A stretch of DNA of 64,000 nt, taken from an uncultured Tissierellia bacterium. Its GTDB lineage: Bacteria; Bacillota; Clostridia; Tissierellales; Peptoniphilaceae. This document shows positions 1-7,345 of the stretch, in pieces; positions within the stretch are counted from its first letter, which is position 1; each line of letters starts with the position of its first letter. The position numbers and the translations under genes were made by a program. The stretch covers positions 186,001 through 250,000 of the forward strand of contig CAMYAK010000001.1 in NCBI GenBank assembly GCA_947253765.1, written 5' to 3'. The notes below the pieces were generated by a model, which saw nothing but the letters and a program-made list of their open reading frames with translations, was not told where the DNA came from and did no database searches.

Positions 1-570
1 TTCTTCCACAAAATACCATGCGCTGTAGCTGTCATAATATACCCATGCCGGGAACAGGTCATATTGCTTCACGGTTTCCACAAACTAAGCTGTTACATCA
101 GAATCGCTTATGCTGTTTCCGCTGCATAGGCGCAAAAGCCCACGTTCAAACAATTTGTCATAGGGGATTTTATCCTGCTGTACACGCTCTTGCAGGCGGT
201 CAGCGGGTAGCCAATACATTTGAAGAATATACTTTTTATCGTCGCCCCGCTTCATAAAAAGCAGGCTTGCGGCGGTCAGGTCGGTTGTTATGGACAAGTC
301 CGCGCCGCCGACACAGTACGCGCCCCGGAATTCTTCAAGGTCAAAGGTGCTTTCATTGTTTATGTCGTCAAAGGATATCCACGTCGTTTTGACGGTTTCC
401 CGCACATTGAATTCCTTGCACAATACGCCAGAAAGTTCATTGCGGTTCTGCTTTGCCCGGTCAACTTTCGCGGTCAGGTCGTCAAGCTTTTTTATGCTGC
501 CTAAAGCCGGGGGTGGCTTTATCCATGCCGCCGGATCTGTCCATTCGCTGCGAAATAAGAATACGATAAT
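1..570 (-). pseudogene. phage terminase large subunit fragment, broken
   Basis: On the minus strand an open frame from about 570 down to 85 contains W-T-D-P, then W-I-K-P-P-P-A-L-G, and then GGADLSITTDLTAA. This is the junction between the ATPase and nuclease domains of phage terminase large subunits (Terminase_1 type), which cut and package phage DNA. The frame ends at a TAG at 85-87. Recognisable downstream text (TVKQYDLFPGMGI, then YDSYSAWYFVEE) continues to the window edge, but only by reading past that stop and changing frame. An in-frame TAG at 571-573 closes the upstream side, so the ATPase domain is missing. The plus-strand frames here are shadows. A prophage remnant is the best reading; no other phage gene is visible. 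Confidence 0.72.
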
Positions 571-577
571 CTAGTCG

Positions 578-809
578 AAAAAATCCACCAGCTGAAGGAC
601 GAAAAAACCGACTCCTCAAGGAAAAAGCCAGTCAAAAAGTACATGAGAAAAACCTAACGGCCATTGAAAAATTCATCAGGAGCCATGACGTGGAAGCACT
701 GGAATTTTAAGATAAACTCGTCCGCCAGTTCATTGAGGAGATCACAGCCGTTGAGGAATGGCTGGAATTTCACTTTAAGACAGGGGCGAAGGTGATGGTG
801 AAAGATTGA
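578..809 (+). pseudogene. large serine recombinase, C-terminal fragment
   Basis: The plus strand encodes the end of a large serine recombinase (zinc-ribbon resolvase family), the integrase type of many clostridial integrative elements. It starts with KIHQLKDEK and shifts frame near 610. It continues LLKEKASQKVHEKNLTAIEK and then FIRSHDVEALEF to a TAA at 708-710. Beyond the stop the same frame gives DKLVRQFIEEITAVEEWLEF and a short tail ending at the TGA at 807-809. This pattern (coiled coil, then a rrl-vekItV-like strand and a final short strand) is typical of the family's C-terminus. The catalytic domain is absent and one frameshift plus one stop are present, so it is dead. It directly abuts the terminase fragment. 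Confidence 0.7.
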
Positions 810-836
810 AACCTGAATAGCTTTTTCATTATTTTA

Positions 837-1442
837 TTAAATCAGCTTGAAGACCTCCCTGTAGTCTATGATTGGCATCAGACTATCATTAAACTTATCC
901 TTATTTGTCTCATAATAGCTCTTAGCGGCTGCGCATAGGTATCGACAAAGCACAATCAAATTAAATTCAATTGTTTCTGTGCATTCCAAGGCCGTTCGGG
1001 AATCAGGAGTACGCGTGGTCCCTATATCCATTTCTGCAGAAATGCACAGTTTTAGATTTTGTTTAAGGCTCTCATCATTTCCCTCTAAATCAGCTGTTGC
1101 CGAGTATCCGCCGACATGAAGAACTTGATTTCTTAGCTTATACATAAGTTCTGGTGAGAGAAAATCTATACTGGCAATGCGATTTGAGCTAAACCCCGTT
1201 TGATTTTCTTTATGTATTTCTTCGCTCCTTGAGGTGCGAAGAAAATACAAATCACACCACTTTCTGTATCTAGAGCCCACTGGTTCCTTTTCTCCATATT
1301 CCACTGCCCCACAAATGTCCGGAAGGATCACTGCCAAGCTAATGGCAGCGTAAAATTGTTCATTCTCTAAGCATCCTTCAATCTCTGATATGATTTCCAT
1401 AATTTGCCATCTTCGACAATTTCCCTTACTGGATTCTGACAA
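837..1442 (-). CDS. HEPN-like hypothetical protein
   Basis: A protein of about 200 residues that I do not recognise as a named family. Its middle contains ALxxxILPDICG-like text (VILPDICGAVEYGEKE) and a later segment MYKLRNQVLHVGG. The RNQVLH element fits the R-(N/H/D)-X3-H pattern of HEPN domains, which are helical RNases common in abortive-infection and toxin systems; here this is an inference from one motif and the predicted helical character. A TTG at 1442 has GGGAG six bases upstream and is the likeliest start; a TTG at 1448 and an ATG at 1400 are alternatives. The gene is intact while its neighbours on both sides are broken. No nucleotidyltransferase partner (the usual MNT of HEPN-MNT pairs) is visible next to it. 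Confidence 0.55.
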   Translation of the reverse strand: MSESSKGNCRRWQIMEIISEIEGCLENEQFYAAISLAVILPDICGAVEYGEKEPVGSRYRKWCDLYFLRTSRSEEIHKENQTGFSSNRIASIDFLSPELMYKLRNQVLHVGGYSATADLEGNDESLKQNLKLCISAEMDIGTTRTPDSRTALECTETIEFNLIVLCRYLCAAAKSYYETNKDKFNDSLMPIIDYREVFKLI

Positions 1443-1469
1443 AATCAATCTCCCACTACTACAGGTTCA

Positions 1470-1568
1470 GAGTCATTCCATTAGAAATATATATCCCACA
1501 ACCTCAACAAAAAAATACATCTATCCCACGAACTCCATCGACAAAAACATCTAAGACACAAACTCAAG
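1470..1568 (-). repeat. three imperfect copies of a ~30-bp tandem repeat
   Basis: Read on the minus strand, related segments follow each other: GAGTTTGTGTCTTAGATGTT, GAGTTCGTGGGATAGATGTA and GGTTGTGGGATATATATTTC. They lie between the Fic remnant and the HEPN-like gene. The copies are diverged and the boundaries are approximate. No open frame covers them. They may be the remains of a duplicated stretch at an element boundary. Confidence 0.4.
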
Positions 1569-1574
1569 GGAATG

Positions 1575-1945
1575 CTATTGTGTTCTAAAATAGCAGGTGT
1601 TTTTCCCTTTTCCCTCTCTTTTCAGTTCGCCGGAAGACACCAACTTTCGAAGGGCTCCTTCGATGGAGCTGACACTGAGCGATGGGCAAAGTTCCCTAAT
1701 ATCTTGCTTGGTAAAACCGCCTATTTTGCTTCGAGTTGCAAGCCTTACCGTATCAAGGGCGGGACGCTTTATTTCTATGAGTTCAACGCGATCTTCAAAA
1801 TCCCGATAGGCTGAAAGAATCGTCCCAAGCAGATATTTAATAAATGGAACAGGATCGTCCGTTCCTTATATATAGCTGCAATGAGTTCCAGCATCTCTGA
1901 ATCCCACTTGTGTTCTCTTATCAAAGAGTAGTTGAACTCTCTCAT
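1575..1945 (-). pseudogene. Fic-family protein with catalytic core deleted
   Basis: An ATG at 1943-1945 with AGGAGG upstream begins MREFNYSLIREHKWDSEMLE, the usual N-terminus of a large class of Fic/DOC AMP-transferases. After about 27 codons the homologous text jumps, in another frame, to DPVPFIKYLLGTILSAYRDF and then to the winged-helix tail FTKQDIRELCPSLSVSSIEG and ALRKLVSSGELKREGKG, ending at a TAG (1575-1577). The central region that carries the HPFxxGNGR motif in this family is completely missing, together with the inhibitory region. It is therefore an internal deletion remnant, not a small protein. The plus-strand frames in this stretch are shadows. Confidence 0.78.
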
Positions 1946-2050
1946 TCCCTTACCTCCTGGCCTATTCCCTTAAATATTAGCTGAAAATAAAGGAATGGCC
2001 CAGAATAAACTGTGACTTTATTATGCAATGAACTACCATTTTTCGGGATA

Positions 2051-2134
2051 TTATGTGTTTTTGCCCTCACGCGACATCAATACTACCATCTCCACATGGC
2101 TTGCGTGGTCAGTATGGATAAAATCTAATATTTT
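2051..2134 (-). pseudogene. rumA/rlmD 3'-end remnant
   Basis: On the minus strand a 27-codon open stretch reads DFIHTDHASHVEMVVLMSRE and ends at a TAA (2051-2053). H-V-E-x-V-V-L-M-S-R is the C-terminal signature of RlmD/RumA-type 23S rRNA uracil methyltransferases. Integrative elements that insert at the end of that gene often carry such a short copy. The rest of the gene is absent, and a stop lies directly upstream. No gene is seen in the surrounding 1946-2186 stretch. Confidence 0.42.
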
Positions 2135-2186
2135 TCAAAAGCTTCGTATGTGGAATATATCCATAACGAATCAGTTAAGTTATTCA

Positions 2187-3485
2187 TTATAAGTCCAAAC
2201 TTTCCTTATTTAACAAAAAGTCAAATAAATTTATCGTCAGTACCCCGTACTCGTCTAAAAACGGTTTGACCCGGTCGTTTACAACGATGATTTTTTTAAA
2301 TGAATCGTCAATCGTCAACAAGGACGCTTTTTCTTGATTTATTTTTTCTATGGATGGGAGGCTATATGCAGATTGAATGTAATATCTCTTACTTCCCAGA
2401 TTGGCGATAAAATCAACTTCCAGCTGTTTCTTTATATCTTTATTATTAATATTTTCCCTTTTCATGACCATTCCTACATCGACCATATAGCCACGATATC
2501 TTAATTCGTTATAAATGATATTTTCCATTAAGTTGGTTGGTTCTATCTGCCTAAAATTTAATCTTGCATTTCTAAGGCCTAGATCTTCAAAGTATATTTT
2601 ATAAGGCGTTCCAATGTACTTTCTTCCCTTAACATCATACCTGTACACCCTTTTCAACATGAAGGAGTCTTCAAAATAGCCGATAAATTTATCGATCGTA
2701 TTGGCGGAAATTTTTGATTTCCTAATCGACGAAAAGGTGGATGCCAGTTTTGTCGGATTGGTCAGCGTTGCAGTGCCTGATGCTAAAATATTAAGTAAGT
2801 CTTCCAGTTCAGAAGTTAAGCGTATATCATACCTATGAACAATATCTCGCAAATATACATTTTCGAGTTGCCCCTTTAGATAATTCATCTTATCTTCATC
2901 CTTTTTCATTAAAGCTCCAGCTGGTAAGCCGCCGTAAACTTGATATTCAGCAAAAGCATCTTCTTTGTCGCCATCATAAGTTTGAAGAAATTCAGAAAAT
3001 ACAAGGGGCATAATATGGATCTCATCACCCCTACCTGCAAATTCAGTGATTACATCTTTAGATAAAAATTTAGAATTACTCCCAGTAACATAAACATCAA
3101 AATTATCTTGACGCAAAAATCCATTTAAGACTTGCTCAAAAGATTTAAGCAATTGAACTTCATCTAAGAGGATATAAAATTTTTCCTTATCATTAGTTTT
3201 GCTCATGATATAGTCTAAAAACTTTTTAGGATCGACCAATCTTTCTCCACTCAGCGCGTCCAGATCCATTAAATCTTCTCCGATTTTTAACAAATCTCTT
3301 CCTGAGTCAAAGGCTAATTTTATAATATGATTTTCATCGACGCCGCTTTCAATTAAGTGATTGTAAAACAAATGATTGAGCAAGTAGGATTTCCCGCTCC
3401 TCCTGATTCCTGTGATAATTTTAATCAATCCGTTATCTTTTTTTCGTATTAATTTATCTAAATAATAATCACGCTTTATTTCCAT
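2187..3485 (-). CDS. AAA ATPase with DUF4143 domain (copy 1)
   Basis: A 432-residue ATP-binding protein of the AAA_14/DUF4143 type. The Walker A motif GIRRSGKS lies near residue 25, and Walker B-like YILLDEVQLL is followed by a sensor-like VYVTGSNSKFLS. The C-terminal half contains ARLNFRQIEPTNLMENIIYN and LEVDFI, typical of the nuclease-like DUF4143 part. The function of the family is not settled; roles in mobile-element or nucleic-acid biology are suspected. The start was set at the ATG 3485 because the family begins MEIKRDYYL and aligns in length with the second copy at 5330-6631. The frame is open upstream to 3593. It is AT-rich compared with the core genes, and the two copies clearly share an ancestor. 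Confidence 0.85.
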   Translation of the reverse strand: MEIKRDYYLDKLIRKKDNGLIKIITGIRRSGKSYLLNHLFYNHLIESGVDENHIIKLAFDSGRDLLKIGEDLMDLDALSGERLVDPKKFLDYIMSKTNDKEKFYILLDEVQLLKSFEQVLNGFLRQDNFDVYVTGSNSKFLSKDVITEFAGRGDEIHIMPLVFSEFLQTYDGDKEDAFAEYQVYGGLPAGALMKKDEDKMNYLKGQLENVYLRDIVHRYDIRLTSELEDLLNILASGTATLTNPTKLASTFSSIRKSKISANTIDKFIGYFEDSFMLKRVYRYDVKGRKYIGTPYKIYFEDLGLRNARLNFRQIEPTNLMENIIYNELRYRGYMVDVGMVMKRENINNKDIKKQLEVDFIANLGSKRYYIQSAYSLPSIEKINQEKASLLTIDDSFKKIIVVNDRVKPFLDEYGVLTINLFDFLLNKESLDL

Positions 3486-3945
3486 ACGCCTACGCCTCTG
3501 TCTATTTAGAATTATTTCCGTTTTGGAACTTAATCTAAGTATATTATAAAGTATAAGGTCATATAACTCAAATCTATTTAGAAATAATTCCATATCGGAT
3601 ATATTTTTAAATTAGTTTCTTACTTTTTAATTAAAGCATTTTCTCTATTTTTCTTCAGGTATTTGTCCAGTTTCTATTCAAGTATTTGGTCATTTTTTGT
3701 TCTATATTTTTATCTTTACGACATAATACTTAATGCACAAGACCTTACCATAGTGGGGCTAATTTTATGCAATCAAAAGACCCGACTTGCTCCTATTTAA
3801 TAATGAGAAGCATGTCGGGTACTATTGGTTATTATATATCACTTTTAATACTCACGTTAAATAAATTACTATATCGAGCTTTAAATATTATTGATAGATT
3901 ATAACGTTCTAAAATTGGACCTTTTACCTGAAGCATCTAAATATT
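3486..3945. other. intergenic stretch, AT-rich, no gene seen
   Basis: About 460 bases between the first DUF4143 ATPase and the GNAT gene. Apart from the hairpin at 3780-3820 I see no open frame with a ribosome binding site, no repeat and no RNA gene here. Confidence 0.5.
3780..3820 (-). terminator. hairpin, probable terminator of the GNAT gene
   Basis: ACCCGACTTGCT and AGCATGTCGGGT form a long stem with one mismatch around an AT-rich loop. On the minus strand it is followed by CTTTTG, so it probably ends transcripts of the acetyltransferase gene at 3946-4404. Confidence 0.55.
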
Positions 3946-4404
3946 TTAATGTAAATGCTGTATAAAAAATGGCATCTCACAAATTTTGGCAGATTTAAAA
4001 CTTTCGTAATAGTTATTTGCATTTTCATTTGTGGCTCTTATTAATCGAATTTCATCAATATTATTTTTAAGGCAATCTTTAGTCATTTCATTAAACAGCT
4101 TTTTAGCTATCCCTTTATTTCTATTGTCCGGCAATACATATACCCAGTTAACATAGCAAATTCTATATCCATCTTGAAAACAAGAATAAAAATGATATTC
4201 TATTCTTCCGACCACTTTATTTTCATACATAGCAAGTATAGAAGCACTTCTTTTTATTAATTCATCATCTAATCTTTCATAAAGTTCTTCTTTATTTATA
4301 TCTGTGGAACACATAAGTTCTGGTTCCAATTTGGTAGCCAATAATAAATAATCAAAATAATTATTAAAATTATCTTTGTTTAGCTTTTCAAAAGTATATT
4401 CCAT
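3946..4404 (-). CDS. GNAT-family N-acetyltransferase
   Basis: A 152-residue single-domain protein. The central part ASILAMYENKVVGRIEYHFY is followed by the strand VNWVYVLPDNRNKGIAKKLF. The latter is the acetyl-CoA-binding motif A of GNAT acetyltransferases (R/Q-x-x-G-x-G/A, here RNKGIA). The substrate cannot be told from sequence. The start ATG at 4404 is preceded by GAGGTG at good distance. It stands alone among broken genes and has low GC, so it was probably brought in with the island. Confidence 0.8.
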   Translation of the reverse strand: MEYTFEKLNKDNFNNYFDYLLLATKLEPELMCSTDINKEELYERLDDELIKRSASILAMYENKVVGRIEYHFYSCFQDGYRICYVNWVYVLPDNRNKGIAKKLFNEMTKDCLKNNIDEIRLIRATNENANNYYESFKSAKICEMPFFIQHLH

Positions 4405-4446
4405 AGTTTCACCTCATTGGTATCAATTAAATTTATATAATTATTT

Positions 4447-4610
4447 TTAATTCCTTTCATCTGTAATGATATGACGAACTCCGATATGATCAGATTGAAG
4501 CTCCCTAATCGGTCGCTTCTCTTGGAGATTCTTGGCATGATCAAGACCTAACATGATGAGCGAAAGCGAATCAATGTAGGTCTGATGCAACCATTTGCCC
4601 AAACCTATAT
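4447..4610 (-). pseudogene. unrecognised reading-frame remnant
   Basis: On the minus strand an open stretch encodes ENIGLGKWLHQTYIDSLSLI, then MLGLDHAKNLQEKRPIRELQ and a tail ending in a TAA (4447-4449). I do not recognise it. The stretch coding for AKNLQEKR is the 27-bp element repeated at 9136-9162. A 20-bp tandem duplication at 4611-4650 breaks the frame immediately upstream, so whatever protein this was is no longer made whole. Confidence 0.35.
4514..4540. repeat. 27-bp repeat, copy 1 (copy 2 at 9136-9162)
   Basis: Begins CGCTTCTCTTGGAGATTCTT and is identical over 27 bases to 9136-9162. Similarity extends on both sides (CCCTA upstream, GACCTA downstream) with a 4-base difference. The two copies bracket most of the island. 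Confidence 0.8.
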
Positions 4611-4650
4611 TCTCAACTTTTCTGCGTCCTTCTCAACTTTTCTGCGTTCT
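4611..4650. repeat. 20-bp tandem duplication
   Basis: Two adjacent copies of TCTCAACTTTTCTGCGTYCT differ at one base. As 20 is not a multiple of three, the duplication shifts the minus-strand frame running through it. Confidence 0.85.
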
Positions 4651-4657
4651 TCTTAAA

Positions 4658-4795
4658 TCAGAATTTTAAAGTATAGTATTGTGTACGATCGTTTTGCGAA
4701 GTACCATGCCACTCTAATAAATCTTTATCAGCAAGATTTTTAAGTAACTTCCTACAAAATGAACTGATCACCAACGGTTGCTCTATAAACCCATT
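4658..4795 (-). pseudogene. winged-helix C-terminal fragment
   Basis: The minus-strand frame reads GFIEQPLVISSFCRKLLKNL, then ADKDLLEWHGTSQNDRTQYY, and ends at a TGA (4658-4660). This looks like the DNA-binding winged helix found at the end of AlbA_2/RecG-like or Fic proteins (R-x-L-L-K-x-L-x-x-K-x-L-L-E-W-x-G-T-S). The rest of the gene is missing. It overlaps the end of the Imm17-like frame in a different phase, which suggests a recombination junction between the two. Confidence 0.5.
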
Positions 4796-4889
4796 TCCAA
4801 TCTAAAATTGCCCCTATCAAGAACAAAAGTCCTCCGGCTATTAGCACATACTCAAAATGCGATCTTAAAAATTCAAATATATTTTCCAT
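4752..4889 (-). CDS. Imm17-like small membrane immunity protein, probably truncated
   Basis: A 45-residue frame: MENIFEFLRSHFEYVLIAGG then LLFLIGAILDWKWVY. The G-G-L-L-F-L-I-G-A-I-x-x-W-K-W pattern is that of the Imm17 family, small membrane proteins encoded beside polymorphic toxins and thought to protect against them. As far as I recall, members are longer, with a second membrane segment. Here the frame runs into WVYRATVGDQFIL and stops where the winged-helix fragment begins in another phase, so the C-terminus appears replaced. A GGAGG lies 11 bases before the ATG. No toxin gene is recognisable nearby; the frameshifted gene directly upstream may have belonged to the same cassette. Confidence 0.55.
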   Translation of the reverse strand: MENIFEFLRSHFEYVLIAGGLLFLIGAILDWKWVYRATVGDQFIL

Positions 4890-5251
4890 ATATCACTTAT
4901 TTCCTCCACCAAGAATTCTTTTCCCACTTTATCGGTTGCCAAAATCTTCACTTTAGTAGTATCGGTATATGAAAAGTCAAATTCTCTAACCTGCAAGTCC
5001 TTTTTTATAAGCATTTGATAAAATAAAATTATAAATTTCAGTGGTTTCTTCAAGTTGGTATCTTAGTATCATATTTCCCAAAATAGATATGATATTCAAT
5101 AGTATTTTTCATCTCTAGGTGTTTTTTCAAATAACTTTAGAATATTAACTACTTCTGTTTCTGTTTTCATTTTCCAGTTTTTAATCTCTACTTGAAGTAA
5201 TCGAATATCATTTATTTTTTTCTTTATCTTGAATGGAATATTTTCACTCAT
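4865..5251 (-). pseudogene. frameshifted hypothetical gene upstream of the Imm17-like gene
   Basis: An ATG at 5249-5251 with AGAGGGAG upstream starts a clear coding run (MSENIPFKIKKKINDIRLLQ and on to TPRDEKYY, then TGA). Changing frame gives IEYHIYFGKYDTKIPT. A further change gives LEETTEIYNFILSNAYKKGL, and a last one gives REFDFSYTDTTKVKILATDK through GKEFLVEEISDIW to a stop at 4865. Joined, this makes a plausible protein of about 130-140 residues, so I read it as one gene with several frameshifts rather than several small genes. I do not recognise the family. Its end overlaps the Imm17-like start, as in a translationally coupled cassette. Confidence 0.45.
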
Positions 5252-5293
5252 GACTCCCTCTTTTGTACAAATCCAAATTTATTCAAATGTTAT

Positions 5294-5305
5294 AAATACG
5301 CATTT
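5294..5305. promoter_or_regulatory. palindromic motif AAATACGCATTT, distal copy
   Basis: A near-palindrome also present at 6660-6671 (same orientation) and 6737-6748 (inverted, AAATGCGTATTT). This copy is just downstream of the second DUF4143 gene. The shared sequence with the 6660 copy extends to about 20 bases (GTAAATACGCATTTTTATTA-like). Role unknown. Confidence 0.4.
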
Positions 5306-5329
5306 TTATTAAATTTAATATTGCTATTT

Positions 5330-6631
5330 TTATAAATCCAATGCAACTTCATCTAAAAGAAAGTCCTCTACACCAATATATAAAATACCATCATCATCAT
5401 ATCTTGGCACAATATTATTTCTAACTATAACAACTTTCTTAAAGGAATCTCTGGTTCTCCTCAAAGATTCTGTTTCTTGTATTTGCTTTTCTTTTGTATC
5501 AACATTAAGTGCCGATTGAATATAATATCTGTTACTTCCCCTATTTATAACAAAGTCGACTTCTAAGTTCTTTCTGACAGTTTTTTTACTCTCATCTTTA
5601 TAGTTGTATTCCACAACACCAACATCTAAATTTAATCCCCTCATTCGAAGTTCATTATATATTACATTCTCCATGATATGTGATTGCTCATTCTGCCTGA
5701 AATTCAACCTTGCATTTCTAAGTCCAATATCTGAAAAATAGTATTTGTACGGAGATGATATATATTTTCTCCCTTTCACATCATATCTTCTGGCTTTCTC
5801 AATTAAAAAAGCATCTATAAAATAATTTAGGTAAGTGCTTACTGTAAACTGAGATATCTTTATATTTTTTTCTGACATAAAAGTATTAGCTAATTTTGTT
5901 GGATTAGATAAAGAGCCAATAGATGAAGATATAATATCTAGCAAATCATCCAATATAGATGTGTCTTTTAAGATTTTATTACGCTCTATTACATCTTTAA
6001 TATAGGTACTTGTAAAAATATTCTTTAAATACTCACTCTTTTTTTCATGGCTTTTAAGCTGTACAGACATTGGCATTCCGCCATATAGACAATACTCGTC
6101 AAAAGCCTTTCTTTTATCTCCTTCATAACATGAATAAAACTCTGCAAATGAAAATGGGTATACCCTTATTTCATCACCACGATCTCGAAATTGCGTCAAT
6201 ACATCTGATGAAAGCATTTTGGAATTACTGCCTGTAATATACACATCTACATTTGGTATTTTCATTAATCCTAGTACCAAATCGACAAATGTAATTTTTG
6301 AATAACTTCCTTCCAAATATGGATTGGGAATTTCTTCTACAAACTGAATCTCATCAATAAAAATATAGTGCTTAATTCCATTATCTTTAATTTTGCCTCT
6401 TAAAAAGTTATCCAGCTCGATTGGATTCCTGTACTTAATATTCTGTAGACTGTCAAGTGCAATCATTATCATTTGATTTTCACTTACTCCACAGGAAAGT
6501 AGGTGCTTTTTGTATAATTCAAATAAAAGATATGATTTCCCACATCTTCTAATACCTGTAATAATCTTTACTCTTCCGTTATCTTTTTTATCTATAAGTT
6601 GGTTTAAGTATCTTGGTCTTTGCACTTCCAT
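5330..6631 (-). CDS. AAA ATPase with DUF4143 domain (copy 2)
   Basis: A 433-residue protein with the same layout as the product of 2187-3485. Walker A is GIRRCGKSYLL near residue 25. Walker B-like text is YIFIDEIQFVEE, followed by DVYITGSNSKMLSS and a C-terminal DUF4143 region with ARLNFRQNEQSHIMENVIYN and LEVDFVINRG. The ATG at 6631 has GAGGTG upstream. The two copies share many blocks (VKGRKYI, YFSD/EDIGLRNARLNFRQ, SNRYYIQSA) but differ throughout, so they are old paralogues or separate arrivals rather than a recent duplication. The gene is flanked on both sides by the AAATACGCATTT motif. Confidence 0.85.
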   Translation of the reverse strand: MEVQRPRYLNQLIDKKDNGRVKIITGIRRCGKSYLLFELYKKHLLSCGVSENQMIMIALDSLQNIKYRNPIELDNFLRGKIKDNGIKHYIFIDEIQFVEEIPNPYLEGSYSKITFVDLVLGLMKIPNVDVYITGSNSKMLSSDVLTQFRDRGDEIRVYPFSFAEFYSCYEGDKRKAFDEYCLYGGMPMSVQLKSHEKKSEYLKNIFTSTYIKDVIERNKILKDTSILDDLLDIISSSIGSLSNPTKLANTFMSEKNIKISQFTVSTYLNYFIDAFLIEKARRYDVKGRKYISSPYKYYFSDIGLRNARLNFRQNEQSHIMENVIYNELRMRGLNLDVGVVEYNYKDESKKTVRKNLEVDFVINRGSNRYYIQSALNVDTKEKQIQETESLRRTRDSFKKVVIVRNNIVPRYDDDGILYIGVEDFLLDEVALDL

Positions 6632-6985
6632 CTATGCACCTCATTTAAAACTATGTTGTAAATACGCATTTTTATTAAATCTATTTATAGTATTATAGCA
6701 TCCTTCAGCGAAGATTTAAATGCATACTTTTAAAATAAATGCGTATTTACTGCTTTTAATAAAATGTGTGTTAGAACAAAAAAGCTGTTCTGTAGTTAAA
6801 ACCCCCATATTTCCAGTAGTCAGAACTTTTGTCAAACGATCTAAAAAAGGAATTCCGAGCATTTGCCCAAACCAAGTCTGTTCTTCGGAATCCCTTGATT
6901 TCAAGCCTTTTTTGTACAGTTTAGTCCTTCACTCGTGACATCATACATACAGTCTCCTGCATTTTTCTAATATGAATACGGCTAA
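6632..6985. other. intergenic stretch with palindromic motifs and gene debris
   Basis: Contains two further copies of the AAATRCGYATTT palindrome (6660-6671 and 6737-6748), placed upstream of the second DUF4143 gene where an operator could act. An unrecognised minus-strand frame lies at 6716-6904 (WFGQMLGIPFLDRLTKV). A short piece at 6921-6962, reading MQETVCMMSRVKD and a stop, resembles the end of rumA-type methyltransferases. I see no intact gene. Confidence 0.4.
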
Positions 6986-7312
6986 TTATTCTTGGTTGTC
7001 CTTTTGTTTTTTTATAAAATATTCAGTTAATTCAGTCCAATGCTCCATCAATGTTTGACATAACAGTTCATGTCCCATTAGAGTAGGGATACCAATATTT
7101 CTTGGAATATTAGTATTTCTCATGCTTTCATAGTTAATATATCCTCTCCATTCATCTGAAAATGTTTGCTTACGAATATTTTTACAATAGTTTAAAAACA
7201 AAGCACCTGTGAATATAGGAGGTAACTTCTCTGAAAACATTCCGTAAGAAACAAGCCTATCATATAATTCATCAGCCTTTATTTCTAACATAAAATCATA
7301 ATAAGTTTTCAA
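6986..7312 (-). CDS. N-terminal fragment of a defence-type reverse transcriptase
   Basis: A 108-residue frame beginning MKTYYDFMLEIKADELYDRL and containing KLPPIFTGALFLNYC, YINYESMRNTNIPRNIGIP and MGHELLCQTLMEHW. From memory these blocks match the N-terminal part of unknown-group/Abi-like reverse transcriptases (the DRT class), which start with a short region before the RT fingers. Such enzymes are several hundred residues long; here the protein stops at KKQKDNQE before any YxDD catalytic motif. If the assignment is right, it cannot polymerise and is a truncated remnant. A ribosome binding site is weak. It sits directly downstream of the AlbA_2 pseudogene on the same strand. Confidence 0.5.
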   Translation of the reverse strand: MKTYYDFMLEIKADELYDRLVSYGMFSEKLPPIFTGALFLNYCKNIRKQTFSDEWRGYINYESMRNTNIPRNIGIPTLMGHELLCQTLMEHWTELTEYFIKKQKDNQE

Positions 7313-7345
7313 TTTTTCATACCTCCACTTTTCCGCTAATAAACT

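Noticed and set aside
1572..1814. Plus-strand genes in the Fic remnant
   Set aside because: Both plus-strand frames lie opposite clear Fic homology and have no ribosome binding site.
4865..5053. Independent 62-residue gene
   Set aside because: Its upstream part continues a longer frame broken by frameshifts, so I treat it as part of one pseudogene.
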